This document shows positions 14,990-17,027 of a stretch of DNA of 17,027 nt, in pieces. The notes below the pieces were generated by a model, which worked only from the letters and a program-made list of their open reading frames with translations, was not told where the DNA came from and ran no database searches. Numbering within the stretch: the first letter of the stretch is position 1; each line of letters starts with the position of its first letter. Source of the stretch: Bacteroidales bacterium UBA6366 (GTDB lineage Bacteria > Bacteroidota > Bacteroidia > Bacteroidales > UBA932); contig DJRG01000051.1 of NCBI GenBank assembly GCA_002438845.1, positions 12,926 to 29,952 on the forward strand. The letters run 5' to 3'. The translations under genes and the position numbers were made by a program.

Positions 14990-15550
14990 ATGAGAGAAGT
15001 GACTCCAGGATTGGAGGATGCCATCCATTTTTTCTTTAAGCCTTATTCGGGCAAGGCTGTGTCTGTTAGTTTTATTGTAGGGGTTTACTTGAAAGAACTA
15101 GTGGATTTGATTGATGAATTATATGAAAAGACGGATAGTTATAAGAGTCTGCTTTGGCTATGGTGTGGAGACCTTTTGCCTGAACCAAAAGTGGTTCAAT
15201 GGATGTATTATACTGAAAATGGAGATCCTAAACAATTGTCTGACGATATAAGACAATTTATAGTTGACTATGCCGAGCCTTTTTTTGTGCGTAATCACGA
15301 CTGGAAAGATATTTCGGATTCTATCCTTAAGAGAAAATATGCAAATGCGGAAGGGACACCTGTCGCGGTGGCTATGTATTACCGTGGTGAGCAGGGTCGT
15401 GGTATAGACTATTGGGAAGGAATTCTAAATGGTCGTTATCACAAGAACGAGAAAGACGAACTGTTTCTTAAAAAATATAGGTGCCTTTCGCCTTATGATG
15501 GTGATATACAGCAGCGATATTCGGTAAATGCTATTACAGATGCCGGATAA
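14990..15550 (+). CDS. Hypothetical protein, main part of a nonsense-interrupted gene (DUF4304-like?)
   Basis: 186 codons from ATG 14990; no ribosome-binding site is visible there, and the same frame extends upstream through a TAA at 14975 to another ATG at 14900. The product is soluble, with no signal peptide or membrane segment. Features are VSVSFIVGVYLKELVDLIDE near the N-terminus, SLLWLWCGDLLPEP, WMYYTENGDPKQLSDDIRQF and an acidic/aromatic middle. I do not recognise it with confidence; order and length recall DUF4304-type proteins of unknown function. It is AT-rich like its upstream neighbour and probably arrived with it. It is either a decaying gene or one expressed only if the stop is bypassed or is a sequencing error. 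Confidence 0.55.
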   Translation: MREVTPGLEDAIHFFFKPYSGKAVSVSFIVGVYLKELVDLIDELYEKTDSYKSLLWLWCGDLLPEPKVVQWMYYTENGDPKQLSDDIRQFIVDYAEPFFVRNHDWKDISDSILKRKYANAEGTPVAVAMYYRGEQGRGIDYWEGILNGRYHKNEKDELFLKKYRCLSPYDGDIQQRYSVNAITDAG

Positions 15551-15675
15551 TAATTCTATTTTTAAAGAATAATAAACTCAAACAGATTGATGATTGTCTT
15601 ACGCAAGTCAATATTGATGTTTAATGAGGTGTCAATTAATTATTTACAAAACGCCTTCATGTTATAGTGCCTCGG

Positions 15676-15748
15676 AAGTGGATGAGGGCTCACTCTGGCT
15701 GAAAAAGTCAAAGCCTAAAGCGATAGTTTTTCAGCCGATGTGCCACTT
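15676..15748. repeat. Nested inverted repeat, possible terminator or structured RNA
   Basis: Inner arms GGCTGAAAAA (15697-15706) and TTTTTCAGCC (15727-15736) are perfect 10-bp complements around 20 bases. Outer arms AAGTGG (15676-15681) and CCACTT (15743-15748) extend the structure. The A-run/T-run design could allow termination in either direction, but it lies about 125 bases after the nearest stop. No known RNA family is recognised. Confidence 0.45.
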
Positions 15749-16010
15749 GAGTGGGTTTCAGAGGTGGTGTTGCTGAAGGGGTTTTGTAAGTAATATTGCA
15801 CCATTGCAACCGGCTTTCAAGATATTGAAAAAGAGCGGATGAGGATTGAAATCTAATCTTAAATAGGATGTTTTGTGCGATTCTGTAACTTGAATCGTGC
15901 GGAAGGTGTAGATGTGGCGTTTAGGAATGGTATTATCGTACAATTCTGAAAGAGAGGGCGTTGGGAGCCTGTAAATAATTTGGAACGGTCTTTGAAATGG
16001 CGATGCCTCA

Positions 16011-16023
16011 TGATTCGGAATCA
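16011..16023. promoter_or_regulatory. Short palindrome before the RND adaptor gene (possible operator)
   Basis: TGATTC-G-GAATCA is a perfect 6-bp inverted repeat with a one-base centre, 30 bases before the chosen ATG. TGATTCG occurs again at 16032-16038. RND pumps are commonly controlled by local TetR- or MarR-type repressors. If translation starts at the in-frame ATG 15997 the site would be coding, which weakens the call. Confidence 0.3.
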
Positions 16024-16053
16024 GGGTTGCTTGATTCGCAAAAACAGATCGCT

Positions 16054-17027
16054 ATGAGCAAACTTAACAAAAGAGCCATCACTGGCGTTGTTGCTGTGGC
16101 CGTTGTGGCCGCAGCTGTTGTCATCATCGTTCTCAGGCCTAAACATCACGTGGAGGAGCTGCCTGTGGTCAGCGTTGACACGGTCAGGACACGGAATGTG
16201 GAGATTTACGGAGAGTTTCCCGGAAGAATCCGCGCCCAGCAGTTCGTGGAGGTACGGGCGAGGGTCGAAGGGTATCTTGAGAAGATGATGTTTGAAGAAG
16301 GAACTTACGTGAAGAAAGACCAGATACTTTTCATCATTGATCCTAAGCAGTATAAGGCCCAGGTTGACAGGGCTGAGGCTCTTGTGACAAAAAACAAGGC
16401 TATGGCCTTGAAGGCAGAGCGGGATCTGGCGAGGATCCGGCCTTTGTTCGAGCAGAAGGCCTCCAGCCAGCTTGATCTGGACAACGCTGTCGCTGCCTAT
16501 GAGAGCGCCAAGGCTGACGTGCAAGTCAGCGAGGCGAACCTAACGGAAGCCCGTCTGGCCTTGAGCTACACCACAGTACGTTCTCCGATAAGCGGCTACA
16601 TAAGTGAGAGGCACGTGGACATCGGCACCCTTGTCGGTCCGGGATCGCAGTCACTTCTTGCGAATGTGGTCAAGAGCGACACCGTGCTTGTGGAGTTCAA
16701 GATGACGGATCTGGATTATCAAAAATGTAAGGCCAGAAACGTGAATCTCGGTCAGAAGGACACTAGCCGGCATTGGGAACCGTACGTGACCATCACTTTG
16801 GCTGACAAATCAGTGTACAAGTACAAGGGACTGGTTGATTTCGCGGATCCGCTTGTGGACGCCAAATCCGGAACGTTCTCGGTACGTGCCGAGATGCCCA
16901 ACCCTGACAGGGAGCTCCTGCCTGGCCAGTTCACCAATGTGAAAGTCCTGCTGGACGTGAGGGAGAATGCGGTGGCGGTGCCGACCAAGGCCATCATCAT
17001 CGAAAAGAGCGGCTCGTTCATATTCGT
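16054..17027 (+). CDS. RND efflux periplasmic adaptor subunit (MFP/AcrA-like), 3' end outside window
   Basis: The frame is open from ATG 16054 to the window end (324 full codons), so the gene is partial. The product starts MSKLNKRAITG with a membrane anchor (about 10-27), then the membrane-fusion-protein order: barrel-sandwich half (GEFPGRIRAQQFVEVRARVEGYLEKMMFEEGTYVKKDQILF, residues about 54-94), a helical hairpin with QVDRAEALVTKNKAMALKAE and ASSQLDLDNAVAAYESAKADV, the second lipoyl half YTTVRSPISGYISERHVDIG (about 174-193), and beta-barrel strands ending LPGQFTNVKVLL. It links an inner-membrane RND pump to an outer-membrane channel, and the pump gene should follow. Two in-frame ATGs upstream (15997, 16003) could add 17-19 residues; I prefer 16054 because it gives the usual short cytoplasmic tail, but no ribosome-binding site decides it. 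Confidence 0.85.
   Translation, partial: MSKLNKRAITGVVAVAVVAAAVVIIVLRPKHHVEELPVVSVDTVRTRNVEIYGEFPGRIRAQQFVEVRARVEGYLEKMMFEEGTYVKKDQILFIIDPKQYKAQVDRAEALVTKNKAMALKAERDLARIRPLFEQKASSQLDLDNAVAAYESAKADVQVSEANLTEARLALSYTTVRSPISGYISERHVDIGTLVGPGSQSLLANVVKSDTVLVEFKMTDLDYQKCKARNVNLGQKDTSRHWEPYVTITLADKSVYKYKGLVDFADPLVDAKSGTFSVRAEMPNPDRELLPGQFTNVKVLLDVRENAVAVPTKAIIIEKSGSFIF

Larger units (their letters stand above)
15551..16053. other. 503-bp gene-free region between the AT-rich island and the RND adaptor gene
   Basis: No reading frame here shows a protein family. It holds a large nested inverted repeat (15676-15748), a smaller one (CGATTC 15878-15883 and GAATCG 15892-15897), and a short palindrome near the downstream gene. 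It may carry an RNA, the decayed edge of a mobile segment, or control sites for the efflux gene. Confidence 0.5.

Noticed and set aside
15758..15943. 61-codon minus-strand frame in the gap before the RND adaptor
   Set aside because: No start signal, no recognisable family and low coding character.

Overview
The window looks like chromosomal DNA of a Bacteroidales-type bacterium (phylum Bacteroidota). The reasons are: several perfect TAnnTTTG elements of the Bacteroidetes -7 promoter type upstream of genes; weak or absent Shine-Dalgarno sequences before most starts; a DUF3109-type cysteine protein, a two-domain M16 protein and a U32 protein of types familiar from this group; and GC-medium DNA carrying short palindromic dispersed repeats. 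I cannot assign genus or species from the sequence alone.

Layout. Positions 169-3406 hold two minus-strand genes: a U32-family protein (probable RNA-hydroxylation enzyme, with an in-frame palindromic repeat insertion) and an exported TPR protein. A divergent promoter region (3407-3523) separates them from a plus-strand series: an exported M16-like protein that has lost the zinc site, an overlapping 12-cysteine DUF3109 protein, and a probable lipoprotein alpha/beta hydrolase with its own promoter.

Positions 7736-13336 are the centrepiece: a leader with strong inverted repeats and a TAnnTTTG promoter, then four tightly packed genes with junctions of +5 bp, -4 bp and -1 bp. They encode (1) an exported protein with a degenerate MltD-like lytic transglycosylase domain fused to LysM, (2) a membrane-anchored SGNH protein, (3) a secreted SGNH paralogue and (4) an AlgI-like MBOAT O-acyltransferase. 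My inference is an envelope glycan O-acylation machine. Peptidoglycan is the favoured substrate because of the LysM/transglycosylase-like partner: the MBOAT would carry acyl groups across the inner membrane, the SGNH proteins would transfer or trim them, and the LysM pseudoenzyme would hold the complex on the wall.

Positions 13337-about 16000 are visibly AT-richer and look acquired. They hold a Schlafen AlbA_2-type ATP-binding/winged-helix regulator behind a promoter with tandem 11-bp repeats, followed by a small gene split by an in-frame TAA. A gene-poor stretch with a large inverted repeat leads to a periplasmic adaptor gene of an RND efflux pump that runs off the window end.

Across the GC-medium part the hexamer GAATAT (either strand) occurs far more often than chance would give (about 48 by hand count) and in every codon phase. 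It is nearly absent from the AT-rich island.
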